From Lithodes maja (lineage: Eukaryota > Arthropoda > Malacostraca > Decapoda > Lithodidae): 64,000 bases of DNA. The notes beneath the pieces were generated by a model. The model worked only from the letters and a program-made list of their open reading frames with translations. It was not told the origin of the DNA and searched no databases. Numbering within the stretch: position 1 is the first letter of the stretch; each line of letters begins with the position of its first letter. Location of the stretch: assembly GCA_037953745.1 (NCBI GenBank), contig JBAKBP010006576.1:44950-108949 (forward strand), in the 5' to 3' direction. The position numbers were made by a program, and so were the translations under genes. Shown here one piece after another: positions 20,608 through 32,504 of the stretch.

Positions 20608-22712
20608 CTATCTATCTATCTATATGCTCAGGCCCAATCCCCATTTTGGGGGTAGCCGACTCAAGACAGAGCAAGAACAGGGAAAACACAAAAACAACAT
20701 AAAACAAAAAATAAACACAGATAAAAAACACAAACTCACACACATCCAGGTCACCCAGGAGAAGACCCAGAGACCAGGGTTACCAAGGTCGCTCCAGCAC
20801 TCCCCCGGCCCCTGACCACCCGGAGAGGTTCCGATCTCGGCAGGCAGACATGCAGCGGAGCCAAAGCCACAAGCCCTCCCACCACACTTCCAGGCACACC
20901 CTTCATATTAATCGTCCCCCCGGGCCAGGCGCCTGATGGACTATTATCTAGTCGAACTTGCGCCCGACCCCTTACTCCAAATGACCACGTGTTCACTCAA
21001 CTATTCACAAGCATTCTCCATTCACTCCTGTCCACCACCACTTCCCCTGCCTGATCTATAGTCATTCCTCTATCATCCAAAGCCTTTCTTACACAGTCTC
21101 TCCATCTCAATGGGGGTCTTCCTGCCCTTCTATCTCCCCTTGTACCTGACTCACATATTCTCTTTGTAAGCCTTTCATCTCCCATTCGTTCAACATGACC
21201 ATACCAGCTCAGCACCCTTCTGTCCACTCTGGCTGACAAATGTTCCTGCTGCCCCACTCTCCTACGTATCTCTTCATTCCTCAATCTGTCTCTACGAGTA
21301 ACTCCACACATACTCCTCAAGCAGCTCATCTCCATCACATCCAGCCCTCTTTTCTCCTTTTTCTTCAGAGCCCATGTCTCAGCCCCATACATCACTGTTG
21401 GCACAACAATTCCTTGATACAGTGCACTTTTTACTTTCACTCCGAGATTTCTCGTCTTCCACATACTTCCCATTGCTCCGAAAACCTTCCTTCCTTCACA
21501 CACTCTCTGTTTTACCTCCACTTCCATACCTCCACTCCTGCTTATCGTTCCTCCTAGATATTTAAAACACTCTACTTGTTCCAATATTTCCCCATCCAGC
21601 CTCACATCTAGATTCACCCTATGCTCTCCCCTATTACACACCATTACTTTACTTTTATTGACGTTCACCTTCAGTTTCCTCCTTCCACAAACCACACCAA
21701 ACTCTTTGACTACCCGCTGCAGTTTCTCATCAGAATCCGCCACCAATGCTGTGTCATCAGCGAACAGCAACTGATTCAACTCCCAATCTCTACCATTCTT
21801 TCCTACTAAACCCAATCCTCTTCCCATAGTTCTCCTTTTCACCTCCCTCACCACACCATCCATAAACATATTAAACAGCCATGGTGACATTACACAACCC
21901 TGTCGCAAACCTACCTTTACCTCAAACCATTCACTCAACTCACCATTTCCTACTCTCACACATGCTCTGCTCCCTTCATAAAAACTCTTAACTGCTTCTA
22001 ACAAATTTCCTCCTATTTCATAAATCCTTAACACCTTCCACATTGCTTCACGGTCCACACGATCATACGCTTTTTCCAAGTCCATAAAAGCCCAAAATAT
22101 CTCCTTATGCTTCTCTAAATACTTCTCGCATAACTGTCTTACTGCAAACATCTGATCCACGCACCCTCTTCCCCTCCTAAAACCGCACTGTTCTTCTCCT
22201 ATTGCAACTTCTGTACACTTTATTATCCTCTCTATCAACACCCTGCCATACAGCTTTCCAACCACTGACAATAAACTAATACCTCTATAACTTGAACACT
22301 CCTGCCGATCTCCCTTCCCCTTGTACAACGGCACAATACATGCACTCTTCCAGTCTATTGGTACCCTTGACACAACAAAGCACACGTTGAAAAGTCTCAC
22401 CAACCAATCTATTATCACATCTCCACCCTTCTTTATACACTCCACAGCAATACCATCCAAACCTTCTGCTTTTCCCGCTCTCATTTGTTTCACTACTTCT
22501 TTCACCTCATTTTCCTCAATCCTTTCATTCATTCCCTGCCACCTGGGTGGCCTGGGTAACCTATCTCCATCCACCTCTGCTTCAATCACTGCTTCTCTTC
22601 CATCTCTTGTATTTAACAAAGATTCAAAATACTTGGCATATCTTTTCCTCACTTCAACTGGTTCCACTAGTAATTCTCCATTTTCATCTTTCACTGACTC
22701 TTCCCTCTCCTA
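20608..22712 (-). mobile_element. RTE-like LINE, 5'-truncated, copy 2
   Basis: The unit on the minus strand holds RT and C-terminus, a 3' UTR of about 370 bp, and a (GATA)n tail at 20608-20624. It lacks the endonuclease. Its 3' UTR differs from the copy at 9462, which has almost none, so they belong to different subfamilies. Confidence 0.82.
20997..22694 (-). CDS. RTE-like reverse transcriptase, 5'-truncated but open
   Basis: This 565-codon frame begins at a GTG within the ORF because the element is truncated, so no true start exists. It covers the linker, RT and C-terminal region. RT blocks are MRAGKAEGLDGI (71-82), VPLYKGKGDR, SYRGISLLSVVGKLYGR, EEQCGFRRGRGCVDQ, FMDLEKAYDRVDREAMW (203-219), GLRQGCVMSPWLFNMFMDG and FADDTALVADS (311-321). 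The C-terminal half has CFKYLGGTIS and RRVLSWYGHVERM. No internal stop or frameshift occurs, suggesting recent insertion. It cannot nick DNA by itself. Confidence 0.88.
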   Translation of the reverse strand: MKDENGELLVEPVEVRKRYAKYFESLLNTRDGREAVIEAEVDGDRLPRPPRWQGMNERIEENEVKEVVKQMRAGKAEGLDGIAVECIKKGGDVIIDWLVRLFNVCFVVSRVPIDWKSACIVPLYKGKGDRQECSSYRGISLLSVVGKLYGRVLIERIIKCTEVAIGEEQCGFRRGRGCVDQMFAVRQLCEKYLEKHKEIFWAFMDLEKAYDRVDREAMWKVLRIYEIGGNLLEAVKSFYEGSRACVRVGNGELSEWFEVKVGLRQGCVMSPWLFNMFMDGVVREVKRRTMGRGLGLVGKNGRDWELNQLLFADDTALVADSDEKLQRVVKEFGVVCGRRKLKVNVNKSKVMVCNRGEHRVNLDVRLDGEILEQVECFKYLGGTISRSGGMEVEVKQRVCEGRKVFGAMGSMWKTRNLGVKVKSALYQGIVVPTVMYGAETWALKKKEKRGLDVMEMSCLRSMCGVTRRDRLRNEEIRRRVGQQEHLSARVDRRVLSWYGHVERMGDERLTKRICESGTRGDRRAGRPPLRWRDCVRKALDDRGMTIDQAGEVVVDRSEWRMLVNS

Positions 22713-23640
22713 GTCTAGCATTATCTAATCCAGCAGAACACTAATAACTAAAGGAAGCAGTACTAAACAATATAAATGCCAACCAATGCTTCGTGATCCA
22801 CTTATCTTAACAACTAACATACATAGGCTATATCAGACCTTAACACACAATACAACTGGCCAGCATGAAGCTGATTTTGCAGAGTTAACCAGAGGGGGTA
22901 AAATATTAATAAAAGGTGGTGAAAGATATGGAAAATGAGAGAGATAGGCAGAGGAAAAGATTCTCAGGTACGGAGCGGGGACAGATAGCAAGGGAAAAAA
23001 GATGGGTGTGTTCTAGAAACCAGATCTGAGGGAGAGAGTGGCGAGGAACTGTATATATACTCGCACTAGCTCGAGCCGCGTGGGAAAAAAGCGGTTACAA
23101 GTCATCTAACCACTAGCAAAGCTTGCAGCATGGTAAGGGCCTCTCTCCACCAACCCCCGCGAGGCAGCCAGCCGTGATGTCATCGAGCGGGACAAAAAAC
23201 ACTGCGCGCCCCCTCTCACTCTGTTCTACTCTCTCTCTCTCTCCCAGGTCCCATCATTACTAGTTAATGATAAAACATATACTTTACAATTAAATATATA
23301 AAGCCTTGACATGGGCAAAAACAAAGAGCCTTTCTGGACTGCCCATGACACGAGCTTTCATATGAAATAAAGCACGCTCTAATACATAAACTGTTGCCCC
23401 ATCCACTGCCCTGGCGATCCTAGTGAGTCACTGTAGGACAAGCCATGCGGTTCTAACGGAGTGGTCAACGTCACAGTAGGATATCTAGAAATAAATTAGG
23501 CTTCAAACTATCACAACCAACCTTTTTAACTACCACAGATTCTTCCTAAGCTGCATAATATCTCCTGAATGTAGCTAGAATAAAATATAACACAATTCGC
23601 TGGTACTCAAAGGGTTAAAACCCCTTCCGTATTGGACGAT
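22713..23640. other. Unassigned DNA with dispersed repeat G and a decayed MITE end
   Basis: At 23222-23487 there is a second copy of the repeat seen at 1452-1702 (TGCCCTGGCGA, AAGCCATGCGGTTCT). From about 23500 a right arm of a family C MITE runs to TTAA at 23615-23618 (GGTACTCAAAGGGTTAA). The rest is not recognised. Confidence 0.45.
23222..23487 (+). repeat. Dispersed repeat G, copy 2
   Basis: The segment shares TGCCCTGGCGA, GAGTCACTG/GAGTAAG context, AAGCCATGCGGTTCT and CGTCACA with 1452-1702. No terminal structure is visible. Confidence 0.5.
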
Positions 23641-23643
23641 GCA

Positions 23644-23856
23644 TTAACCCCTTCAGTGCCATGACTCCTTTTTACCTTTGATTCTGGATAAAATTAGACG
23701 CCTTTATGCAGTTTAAGAAGGACCTATGTTGCTAAGAGGGTTTATTGGGATGGTATTTACCCATTTGAGTTACAGAGGTAGATTATAAACTAAAGAAAAT
23801 CTTCTAATGGTAACCATAATATGATGACAATTACGTAATGATGGTGAAGGGGTTAA
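23644..23856 (+). mobile_element. MITE family C copy 2
   Basis: The 213-bp element has TTAA at both ends (23644-23647 and 23853-23856), left end TTAACCCCTTCAGTGCC and right end GATGGTGAAGGGGTTAA. The interior has TTGATTCTGGATAAAATTAG, shared with other copies. The element ends exactly where the sequence leading to the 4-kb array begins. Confidence 0.75.
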
Positions 23857-23985
23857 TTTGTTCTGTGTTTGCTATTAGTAGACGAATTGAATTGGTTTAG
23901 AGGAAAAAATGCAACTAAAAAATGTAATTGAAATATTCTTTACCCCATTGAGTTTTAGAAGGCCTTCCCAAACCGAATAAAAGAG
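23857..23985 (+). mobile_element. Family C-like arm leading into the 32-bp array
   Basis: The stretch carries GAGTTTTAGAAGGCCTTCCC and AATAAAAGAGTCTGATAATA, matching the right arm of the family C copy at 32505 (TGACTTCAATAATTCCTTCC, AATAAAATCGTCTAAGGATA). It continues without a break into the tandem array. Confidence 0.6.
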
Positions 23986-26900
23986 TCTGATAATAGCCTG
24001 AATAAATTAGAAATGCGTCTAATGATAGCCTGAATAAAGTAGAAATGTGTCTAATGATAGCCTGAATAAAGTAAAAATGTGTCTAATGATAGCCTGAATA
24101 AAGTAGAAATGTGTCTAATGATAGCCTGAATAAAGTAGAAATGCGTCTAATGATAGCCTGAATAAAGTAGAAATGCGTCTAATGATAGCCTGAATAAAAT
24201 AGAAATGCGTCTAATGATAGCCTGAATAAAGTAGAAATGCGTCTAATGATAGCCTGAATAAAGTAGAAATGTGTCTAATGATAGCCTGAATAAAGTAGAA
24301 ATGCGTCTAATGATAGCCTGAATAAATTAGAAATGAGTCTAATGATAGCCTGAATAAAGTAGAAATGCGTCTAATGATAGCCTGAATAAAGTAGAAATGC
24401 GTCTAATGATAGCCTGAATAAAGTAGAAATGCGTCTAATGATAGCCGGAATAAAGTAGAAATGCGTCTAATGATAGCCGGAATAAAGTAGAAATGTGTCT
24501 AATGATAGCCGGAATAAAGTAGAAATGCGTCTAATGATAGCCTGAATAAATTAGAAATGCGTCTAATGATACTCTGAATAAAGTAGAAATGCATCTAATG
24601 ATAGCCTGAATAAAGTAGAAATGCGTCTAATGATAGCCTGAATAAAGTAGAAATGCATCTAATGATAGCCTGAATAAAGTAGAAATGTGTCTAATTATAT
24701 CCTGAATAAAGTAGAAATGCGTCTAATGATAGCCTGAATAAATTAGAAATGCGTCTAATGATAGCCTGAATAAAGTAGAAATGCGTCTAATGATACGCTG
24801 AATAAGTAGAAAAACGTCTAATGATAGCCTGAATAAAGTAGAAATACGTCTAATGATAGCCTGAATGAAGTAGAAATGTGTCTAATGATAGCCTGAATAA
24901 AATAGAAATGCGTCTAATGATAGCCGGAATAAAGTAAAAATGCGTCTAATGATAGCCGGAATAAAGTAGAAATGCGTCTAATGATAGCCTGAATAGAGTA
25001 GAAATGCGTCTAATGATAGCCTGAATAAAGTAGAAATGCGTCTAATGATAGCCGGAATGAAGTAGAAATGCGTCTAATGATAGCCTGAATAAAGTAGAAA
25101 TGCGTCTAATGATAGCCTGAATAAAGTAGAAATGCGTCTAATGATAGCCTGAATAAAGTAGAAATGCGTCTAATGATAGCCGGAATAAAGTAGAAATGCG
25201 TCTAATGATAGCCTGAATAAAGTAAAATGCGTCTAATGATAGCCTGAATAAAGTAGAAATGCGTCTAATGATAGCCTGAATAAAGTAGAAATGCATCTAA
25301 TGATAGCCTGAATAAAGTAGAAATGCGTCTAATGATAGCCGGAATAAAGTAGAAATGCGTCTAATGATAGCCTGAATAAAGTAGAAATGCGTCTAATGAT
25401 AGCCGGAATAAAGTAGAAATGCGTCTAATGATAGCCTGAATAAAGTAGAAATGTGTCTAATGATAGCCTGAATAAAGTAGAAATGCGTCTAATGATAGCC
25501 TGAATAAAGCAGAAATGTGTCTAATGATAGCCTGAATAAAGTAGAAATGCGTCTAATGATAGCCTGAATAAAGTAGAAATGCGTCTAATGATAGCCGGAA
25601 TAAAGTAGAAATGCGTCTAATGATAGCCTGAATAAAGTAGAAATGTGTCTAATGATAGCCTGAATAAAGTAGAAATGCGTCTAATGATAGCCTGAATAAA
25701 GTAGAAATGCGTCTAATGATAGCCGGAATAAAGTAGAAATGCGTCTAATGATAGCCTGAATAAAGTAGAAATGTGTCTAATGATAGCCGGAATAAAGTAG
25801 AAATGCGTCTAATGATAGCCTGAATAAAGTAGAAATGTGTCTAATGATAGCCTGAATAAAGTAGAATTGCGTCTAATGATAGCCTGAATAAAGTAGAAAT
25901 GCGTCTAATGATAGCCTGAATAAAGTAGAAATGCGTCTAATGATAGCCGGAATAAAGTAGAAATGCGTCTAATGATAGCCTGAATAAAGTAGAAATGCGT
26001 CTAATGATAGCCGGAATAAAGTAGAAATGCGTCTAATGATAGCCTGAATAAAGTAGAAATGCATCTAATGATAGCCTGAATAAAGTAGAAATGTGTCTAA
26101 TGATAGCCTGAATAAAGTAGAAATGTGTCTAATGATAGACTGAATAAAGTAGAAATGCGTCTATTGATAGCCTGAATAAAGTAGAAATGCGTCTAATGAT
26201 AGCCTGAATAAAGTAGAAATGCGTCTAATGATAGCCTGAATAAAGTAGAAATGAGTAATGATAGCCTGAATAAAGTAGAAATGCGTCTAATGATAGCCGG
26301 AATAAAGTAGAAATGCGTCTAATGATAGCCTGAATAAAGTAGAAATGCATCTAATGATGGCCTGAATAAAGTAGAAATGCGTCTAATGATAGCCTGAATA
26401 AAGTAGAAATGCGTCTAATGATAGCCTGAATAAAGTAGAAATGCATCTAATGATAGCCTGAATAAAGTAGAAATGCATCTAATGATAGCCTGAATAAAGT
26501 AGAAATGAGTCTAATGATAGCCTGAATGAAGTAGAAATGCGTCTAATGATAGCCTGAATAAAGTAGAAATGCGTCTAATGATAGCCTGAATAAATTAGAA
26601 ATGCGTCTAATGATAGCCTGAATTAAGTAGAAATGCGTCTAATGATAGCCTGAATAAAGTAGAAATGCGTCTAATAATAGCCGGAATAAAGTAGAAATGC
26701 GTCTAATGATAGCCTGAATAAAGTAGAAATGCGTCTAATGATAGCCTGAATAAAGTAGAAATGCATCTAATGATAGCCTGAATAAAGTAGAAATGCGTCT
26801 AATGATAGCCTGAATAAAGTAGAAATGCGTCTAATGATCGCCTGAATAAAGTAGAAATGCGTCTAATGATAGCCTGAATAAAGTAGAAATGCGTCTAATG

Positions 26901-28042
26901 ATAGCCTGAATAAAGTAGAAATGCGTCTAATGATAGCCTGAATAAAGTAGAAATGCGTCTAATGATAGCCTGAATAAAGTCGAAATGAGTAATGATAGCC
27001 TGAATGAAGTAGAAATGCGTCTAATGATAGCCTGAATAAAGTAGAAATGCGTCTAATGATAGCCTGAATAAAGTAGAAATGCATCTAATGATAGCCGGAA
27101 TAAAGTAGAAATGCGTCTAATGATAGCCTGAATAAAGTAGAAATGCGTCTAATGATAGCCGGAATAAAGTAGAAATGCGTCTAATGATAGCCTGAATAAA
27201 GTAGAAATGCGTCTAATGATAGCCTGAATAAAGTAGAAATGCGTCTAATGATAGCCTGAATAAAGTAGAAATGCGTCTAATGATAGCCTGAATAAAGTAG
27301 AAATGCGTCTAATGATAGCCTGAATAAAGTAGAAATGAGTCTAATGATAGCCTGAATGAAGTAGAAATGCGTCTAATGATAGCCGGAATAAAGTAGAAAT
27401 GCGTCTAATGATAGCCGGAATAAAGTAGAAATGCGTCTAATGATAGCCTGAATAAAGTAGAAATGCGTCTAATGATAGCCTGAATAAAGTAGAAATGAGT
27501 CTAATGATAGCCTGAATAAAGTAGAAATGAGTCTAATGATAGCCGGAATAAAGTAGAAATGCGTCTAATGATAGCCTGAATAAAGTAGAAATGCGTCTAA
27601 TGATAGCCTGAATAAAGTAGAAATGAGTCTAATGATAGCCTGAATAAAGTAGAAATGCATCTAATGATAGCCTGAATAAAGTAGAAATGAGTCTAATGAT
27701 AGCCGGAATAAAGTAGAAATGTGTCTAATGATAGCCTGAATAAAGTAGAAATGCGTCTAATGATAGCCTGAATAAAGTAGAAATGCGTCTAATGATAGCC
27801 TGAATAAAGTAGAAATGCGTCTAATGATAGCCTGAATAAAGTAGAAATGAGTCTAATGATAGCCGGAATAAAGTAGAAATGCGTCTAATGATAGCCTGAA
27901 TAAAGTAGAAATGCGTCTAATGATAGCCTGAATAAAGTAGAAATGCGTCTAATGATAGCCTGAATAAAGTAGAAATGCGTCTAATGATAGCCGGAATAAA
28001 GTAGAAATGCGTCTAATGCTAGCCGGAATAAAGTAGAAATGC
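23986..28042 (+). repeat. 4-kb minisatellite, 32-bp unit, about 126 copies
   Basis: The unit reads GCGTCTAATGATAGCC then TGAATAAAGTAGAAAT. Copies differ by a few positions: CCTG versus CCGG, GCGTC versus GTGTC, GCATC or GAGTC, and rare indels. Variant types are interspersed with local runs. The unit matches the right-arm interior of family C MITEs, which contains CGTC-n30-CGTC with an ATA-CC-GAA-ATA spacer. No ORF spans it. A seed in a MITE followed by unequal exchange or slippage is inferred. Confidence 0.95.
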
Positions 28043-28059
28043 AGCTTTCAACATTTAGT

Positions 28060-28361
28060 AAAAAAAAAAAGGACTTAAAATAACAACGCCTGGAGCTCCT
28101 TTCAAGATAAATTTGTATATTTTTCGGTAGAAAAATGTCCTGGCCGAAGGCAGATTTCTCCTAAAACTACAGGCTTGCTATCGTTCGCCAGGAAAATCTC
28201 CGCATCTGAATTGCATGAAAGCTCTTGCTATTTGACAAAGAAATGGGGTGAAAGGTCTTAAAATTGCTAAACTAATGGAACGAACGTCTTAGATTCTCAA
28301 AACTAATGGAGCTAAACATGAGGGAGAAGGGAGTCCAGAAAAACGGCCACTCTCCTTGTAA
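28060..28361 (+). mobile_element. MITE family A, decayed copy
   Basis: The interior core (CCTTTCAAGATAAATTTGTA, TTTTCGGTAGAAAAATGTCC, GCTTGCTATCGTTCGCCAGG) is present. The left end is degraded beside an A10 run, and the right end reads CTCTCCTTGTAACC, a mutated CTCCCCTTAA. Confidence 0.7.
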
Positions 28362-28615
28362 CCTTCATACTCTAACCATTCCATCACATTTCAAGCCTCA
28401 CTATCACAGAAACAACCCCATTAACCTTCTCCCTATTGCTACCATTCCATTACATACAAAACATTTGTGTTTTACTACCACGCGAAAACATCATTAACCT
28501 TGTTCATACTCACACGATACCACCACAGGCCACGCTTCCACTACCACCCAACCACAATATTTACTTTATGTAATACTACCACGCATGTAACGCTCATTAC
28601 CACACAAACAATCTA
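28362..28615. repeat. CA/CCA-rich low-complexity DNA
   Basis: The sequence is a degenerate ACCACTACC/ACCATTACC-type tract without a gene. Similar tracts occur at 28954-29023, 30661-30896 and 31840-32100. Confidence 0.6.
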
Positions 28616-28953
28616 TTAAGGGGAGATTTCCACTTGAGGGATTTTTTTCTGGATCCCTTTCTCCCTCATGTTTAGCCCCATTGATTTTGAGATTTTAAGA
28701 CGTTCGCCTCATTAGTTTGACGATTTGTTAAGAACTTTCGCCCTATTTATGTCACTTTTAAGATCTTTCGTGCCATTTAGGTGTCGATTTTTTCCTGGCG
28801 AGCGATAGCGAGCCTGTAATTTAAGAGGAACCGGCCTTCGGCCGGCACATTTTTCTACCGAAAAATTTACAAATTTATCTTGAAAGGGGGTCAAGGGGGT
28901 ATAATTTCAAGCTTGATGGAAGTCTAGGAAACGCACTAAAAACCTCCCCTTAA
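28616..28953 (-). mobile_element. MITE family A copy, reverse orientation
   Basis: TTAA at 28616-28619 and 28950-28953 flank ends TTAAGGGGAGAT and ACCTCCCCTTAA. The interior is the reverse of the copy at 2645, including CTGGCGAGCGATAGCGAGCC and GGCCTTCGGCCGG. Confidence 0.8.
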
Positions 28954-29023
28954 CCTTTTTCATAATCCTGCCATAACATTTCAACCTCCACTACCAGACC
29001 ACTATACCAGTAACCCATATAAA

Positions 29024-30660
29024 TGTACAAAGGAGTACAAAGGAGTACAAAGGAAATCAAGCAACAACAGATCTAGTGACCCTTCTAGGTTGCTTGTCCT
29101 CCAAAACACTGAGGATCAAGTGTCCAAACAGTGGTTTAGAGTGGGTAAGGGAACATTGGAAAGGGAATTACTGCCCTGGAACTAATGTCCGTGGCAGGAT
29201 TAGGAAGTTAGTAGGGGACAGATGTGTTAGTAACTGAGGGGGGGATAAAATAAAGTTATTCATTTACAAACGCAGTCAGTCGCGGGTTTGATGACAGATA
29301 TTTGTCTAGGCGGAGTTTAAATGAATCAACGGTGATGCAGTCTATAACGTTTCGGGGAAGCCCATTCCACAAGTTGACAACTCGATTGAAGAAGAAATTC
29401 TTAGATTCGTGTGAGTTAAAAGATTTACCAATAATTTTGCAACCGTTTCCCCACGTGTAATTAGATTGGTCGATAGTGAAGTACTTACTACAGTTTATAT
29501 TGTCGATGCCTTTGATGATTTTGAACACTTGAATTAAGTCACCTCTTAATCTGCGCTGGGTTAAAGGAAATAGATTTAATTCTTTAAGACGCTCTTCGTA
29601 TGGTTTGTTCTTTAGGCTAGGTATCATTTTGGTAACTCTACGTTGAACTCGTTCTAGCTTGTTTATATCTTTTGGTAATAAGGGCACCAGGATTGAACGC
29701 AGTATTCCAGAAGAGGGCGGACTAAAGAATTGTAAAGGGTTAGGATAACTTCTTTGGATTTATGCTCAAATGACCTACCTATAAAGCCAATTATTTTGTT
29801 TGCCTTCTTAACAACTTCTGAACATTGTTGACTCGGTTTTAGGTTACTCGATATTGTTACTCCCAGATCGGTTTCTCTGTTTACATTCTTAAGCTGAGTG
29901 CCATTCATCGAATAGTTTGCTTTCTCATTTAGGTATCCGATATGTAGTACTTTACATTTATCCGCATTGAAACTCATTTGCCAAATTTGGGCCCAACATG
30001 ACAATTTATCTAGATTGTGTTGCATATCGTCAACTTGTTCTTTTGAGAGTACGCTATTTGCAATTTTTGTATCGTCAGCAAATTTTGAGATTGTACAGGT
30101 GAGACCCTCATCTATGTCGTTGATGTAAATTAGAAAGAGAATTGGTCCTAGTACCGATCCCTGGGGTACCCCGCTACTTACATTGGTCCATTTAGATGCC
30201 TTACCGTTTATGACTACTCTTTGCTTTCTGTCGCTGAGCCAATTTTCTATCCATTTCAACACACCATCTTGTATTCCATGCGCTTTTAGTTTTAGCAGTA
30301 AACGTTTGTGGGGAACTTTGTCAAAGGCCTTTTAAAAATCAAGGTATATAATATCTACAGCTTTACTCTCATCGTAGAGGTTGAGGATATCGTGGAAGAA
30401 GACTGTCTAAGAGGTTTGTTAAACAGGAACGTTTTTTACAAAAGCAGTGTTGAGTATCTTTAAGTATGTTATTTTCCTCTAAGTGATTTACGAGTCTGTC
30501 TCGTATGACCGTTTCTAGCATTTTACATACAACTGAGGTTAAGCTAATTGGACGATAGTTACTGGGTAGGGATTTGCTGCCTTTTTTGAATATCGGTGTT
30601 ACGTTGGCTAGCTTCCACTGATCGGGCATAGTTCCAGACTGCAAGGATTTATTGAATAGT
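29024..30660 (-). mobile_element. CR1-like LINE, 5'-truncated copy 2
   Basis: The element contains part of RT, the C-terminus, the 3' UTR and three units of the 10-bp terminal repeat (CCTTTGTACT). Homology to the copy at 3126 stops at 30660 within the RT domain. Nucleotide identity is very high by eye. Confidence 0.88.
29256..30660 (-). pseudogene. CR1-like ORF2 fragment with frameshifts and a stop
   Basis: Compared with the intact copy at 3339-6218, a 4-bp insertion near 30403 shifts the frame. A CAA-to-TAA change near 30333 turns LDFQKAF into LDF-stop, and a single T deletion near 29672 shifts the frame near YYQKD. RT blocks from QSGTMPDQWK to FADDTKIANS and the C-terminal LFPLTQRRLRGD are recognisable. 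The fragment is not functional. Confidence 0.88.
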
Positions 30661-30893
30661 CACTTTTAGTGTGTCCTACCACACACACTACATTTATAAC
30701 CATTAATACTATAACACCATACCACCTAACCATGTTCACACCACCCCCACACCATTACGTTTCAAGATCCACCACCTCACACCCAGCCACTCGTTAAGCC
30801 TCCCACACCATTGATTGTTCACCACACAACCACACAACCACACATGTTCAGTCCCGTTCACTCATTAACTCCCGTCCACTCACCGACTCTCTG

Positions 30894-30896
<3 letters not shown>

Positions 30897-30943
<47 letters not shown>
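30897..30943. repeat. (TC)n microsatellite
   Basis: About 23 uninterrupted TC units. Confidence 0.95.
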
Positions 30944-30945
<2 letters not shown>

Positions 30946-31184
30946 TCGCCGCAATGTTGCATCTCTCTGGCTATTCTATCGCTACTACAATAATCAGTGT
31001 TCCCCAGAGCTCTCTTCATGTATACCCCTCCTCTACGTTGGATACGTAGTACCCGTCTTGCAACACAATCCCACCCCTACTCTGTACAGCTCTCCAACTC
31101 AATACTGAAACCATACTCCCAATCTTCTATTCAACAGCTGAGCTCTGGAACTCTCTCCCTGAATCCATCTTTCCCTTATCCGTT
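30944..31184. other. Unassigned DNA
   Basis: No gene or repeat is recognised. It runs into the T-rich 3' end of the SINE copy. Confidence 0.35.
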
Positions 31185-31721
31185 TTTGTTTTGTTTTTCA
31201 TATTTCAACTACTCCCTCTCGGGCATAACCTGAGAGCCTGTACATTCAACAGTACATTAAACGGCGAAGCCCGTGAGGTCTCGTTCCAGTCTAGGGAGTG
31301 AGACATGTGAAGCACTTTGGGATACAATCAGCCCCCGATTACTTGCCTTCGCAAGATGCACGGTTGCCCACCCACGGCTCGAAGCAGCCACATCTCTGAA
31401 GCTGCTTCACTCCAGTGCTTCACTGTCTCACCACCTAGACTCGGACCTTTACTCTCAGAACGCCACCTATTGAGCAATGAACTCACTAGGCATTGCCCCC
31501 CTGTAGCATATTTTGAATGTGGGAATATTCATACAATGCTATTTAATCAGGGAACAATGAAGGTATTTTGTTGGCGTTTCGGTGGGCTTTGTGGTAATGC
31601 AATGATTCTAGTTACAGCACAAATTCCATCCCAATTATATCTTCCCTTTGATACATCGGGATTCGAACCCGGCACCGTTGGATTACACATCCAGTGGCAT
31701 GACCAATCTACCACACCTCCC
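31185..31721 (-). mobile_element. Long tRNA-derived SINE, copy 2 (reverse)
   Basis: The reverse strand starts GGAGGTGTGGTAGATTGG at 31721, with B box GGTTCGAATCC. The body motifs match the copy at 11771 (TATTATTGGG counterpart, ATTCCCATATT, TCCAGTCTAGGG, GCCCGAGAGG). It ends in a T-rich stretch, that is poly(A) on its own strand. The tRNA-like anticodon stem (TGGA/TCCA) with a seven-base loop is best preserved in this copy. Confidence 0.8.
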
Positions 31722-32112
31722 ATAATTGACTTTCCTTGATTTTAGCCCTGCCACTCTTTCAACTCTGGGGGAGGCACTTAGTTACAGGCAGTTTTGCCTT
31801 GAGTCTCCCTCATCCACATAGAAAAACCAAAAAAAATCTACTACCACTAAATTTCAGCTCTCGTACCACACAACCTTACCACACTTTTTAACAAATTCAG
31901 TTCTGCTACCATACAACCAAACCCCACCACACCTTTAATCTACCACACCACTAAATGTCAGCTCTCCTACCACACCACCTCCCCAATACCACAAACCCAC
32001 CCTCCAGCTACACCACACTAGCACCACCCATCTAGCCCAACAAACTGCCACATACCTCCAGTTTTATTTCACGTTACCACACCATAACACTGCCGAGCGA
32101 CTGATTGGCCGA

Positions 32113-32114
<2 letters not shown>
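31722..32114. other. CCA-rich low-complexity DNA
   Basis: Mostly degenerate ACCACAC-type sequence with no gene. Confidence 0.5.
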
Positions 32115-32188
<74 letters not shown>

Positions 32189-32296
32189 ACTGGTAATTAA
32201 TGGTTAAGCTTCAAATTGGACAGATATCACAGCGGGTTTTGCCAAGGGATTGGTCCACGTGCCTGTCTTTTGCCGCATTTATTTATACAGTATACA

Positions 32297-32352
<56 letters not shown>

Positions 32353-32372
32353 TGTATGTATGTATGTATGTA
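32115..32372. repeat. (TC)n, (TA)n and (TATG)n microsatellites
   Basis: TC units span 32115-32184, TA units 32297-32349, and TATG units 32351-32372, with about 110 bp of unassigned sequence between the first two. Confidence 0.9.
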
Positions 32373-32504
32373 TTTACAAACTCGCGACAATAGTGTTTAG
32401 GAATTCGTAAATGTTTTTCGTATTTCTGCTAGATCTGTGTAGTATTGTCAGTACACTATTTCAATTATACTATGAAGAGTTCGTGACGTTTTATCCTGTT
32501 TATC

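Noticed and set aside
20997..22694. Host gene on the basis of a long intact frame
   Set aside because: All motifs are LINE reverse transcriptase and the unit ends in a LINE-type (GATA)n tail.
23986..28042. CRISPR-like array of regular repeats
   Set aside because: The 32-bp units are directly contiguous with no spacers, and the genome is eukaryotic.
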